Assembly (NCBI RefSeq): GCF_904849725.1
Contig: NC_058518.1
Location: forward strand, 508,449,225-508,513,224
Reading direction: 5' to 3'
Origin: Hordeum vulgare subsp. vulgare
Taxonomy: Eukaryota > Streptophyta > Magnoliopsida > Poales > Poaceae
DNA: 64,000 bases
Below are positions 63,793 to 64,000 of the stretch, one piece after another. The position numbers and the translations under genes are program-made. Positions within the stretch are counted from its first letter, which is position 1, and each line of letters starts with the position of its first letter. Below the pieces are notes generated by a model. The model saw only the letters and a list, made by a program, of their open reading frames with translations, was not told where the DNA came from and did not search any database.

Positions 63793-64000
63793 CAGGGCCG
63801 GCCCTGAGGGGGCGGGGCGAGAGGGGCGGCCGCCCTGCGCCCCCGCCAAGTTAGGGCCCCCCTCCAGGCATAACACAACAAGGAGTGGCTGTAATCCGGT
63901 ACGCTTTGTACTAGTTGTCTTCGTTCTTGCTGATCGCAGGTAGCTGGAGTTAATTGGGCATGTACCCGAAGTTAATTGGGCATGTACGGATGTTTCTTAT
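63793..64000. mobile_element. hAT-like terminus at the window edge
   Basis: CAGGGCCGGCCCTGA starts the element, the palindromic CAGGG-type terminus of an hAT family common in grasses, followed by 'ggggcggccgccctgcgccc'. Its left 8 bases GCTGTAAC (63785-63792) resemble GCTGTAAT at 63888-63895, so the remnant may be only about 95 bases. The last 40 bases contain 'agttaattgggcatgtac' twice. Confidence 0.55.

Overview
This window is nuclear DNA from a large-genome grass, almost certainly a Triticeae species (wheat, Aegilops or barley type). The evidence is TA-flanked Stowaway MITEs, a SINE resembling the Triticeae Au family, a Copia element with a BARE/WIS/Angela-like LTR start, Gypsy and LINE debris, and two intron-containing genes with GT-AG splicing. 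Most of the 64 kb is transposable-element (TE) material in various states of decay, and most open frames are chance or TE-derived.

Layout. 1-3092: two Gypsy LTR relics and a GC-rich stretch without a recognisable gene. 3093-5270: a PIF/Harbinger DNA transposon with TAA target duplications and a frameshifted transposase. 5274-9300: intergenic, with MITEs (one nested inside another) and an Au-like SINE. 9324-14987: an apparently intact group D (TDY) MAP kinase gene in ten coding exons, with an in-frame open stretch upstream of the likely start. 15000-20034: a Stowaway, then the three 3'-terminal exons of an unidentified minus-strand gene, with an antisense LINE inside one intron. 20171-26200: inverted-repeat DNA elements with hairpin ends, and a tandem array with a four-monomer higher-order organisation. 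27610-27866: a decayed nuclear copy of plastid 16S rRNA. 28310-28426: an isolated first exon with a mitochondrial-type leader. 29529-38131: an 8.6 kb Copia retrotransposon with near-identical LTRs but a dead interior, inserted into a ~265 bp tandem array that continues to 39040. 39314-42586: a probable Helitron. 44066-46380: a solo LTR with a perfect 5 bp target duplication. 47064-53971 (minus): an apparently intact ankyrin-repeat/PGG-domain membrane protein gene (ACD6/ITN1-like) in four exons, with TE-filled introns and a duplicated splice-donor region. 54201-54838: a MITE cluster upstream of it. 55124-58618: a 5'-truncated LINE with a 12 bp target duplication. 58619-64000: LINE tails, a MITE, and a possible exon next to an hAT terminus at the window edge.

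The two genes most likely to be functional are the MAP kinase (phospho-signalling) and the ankyrin/PGG protein (a family linked to defence and stress responses at membranes). Nothing in the sequence links them in a shared pathway, and they are about 32 kb apart. I found no CRISPR array or prokaryotic-style operon and no convincing intact tRNA gene, and I see no clear evidence of a wholly new biological system. The more unusual signals are the higher-order repeat array, the hairpin-ended element family, the unidentified gene fragment carrying a LINE, and the duplicated splice donor.
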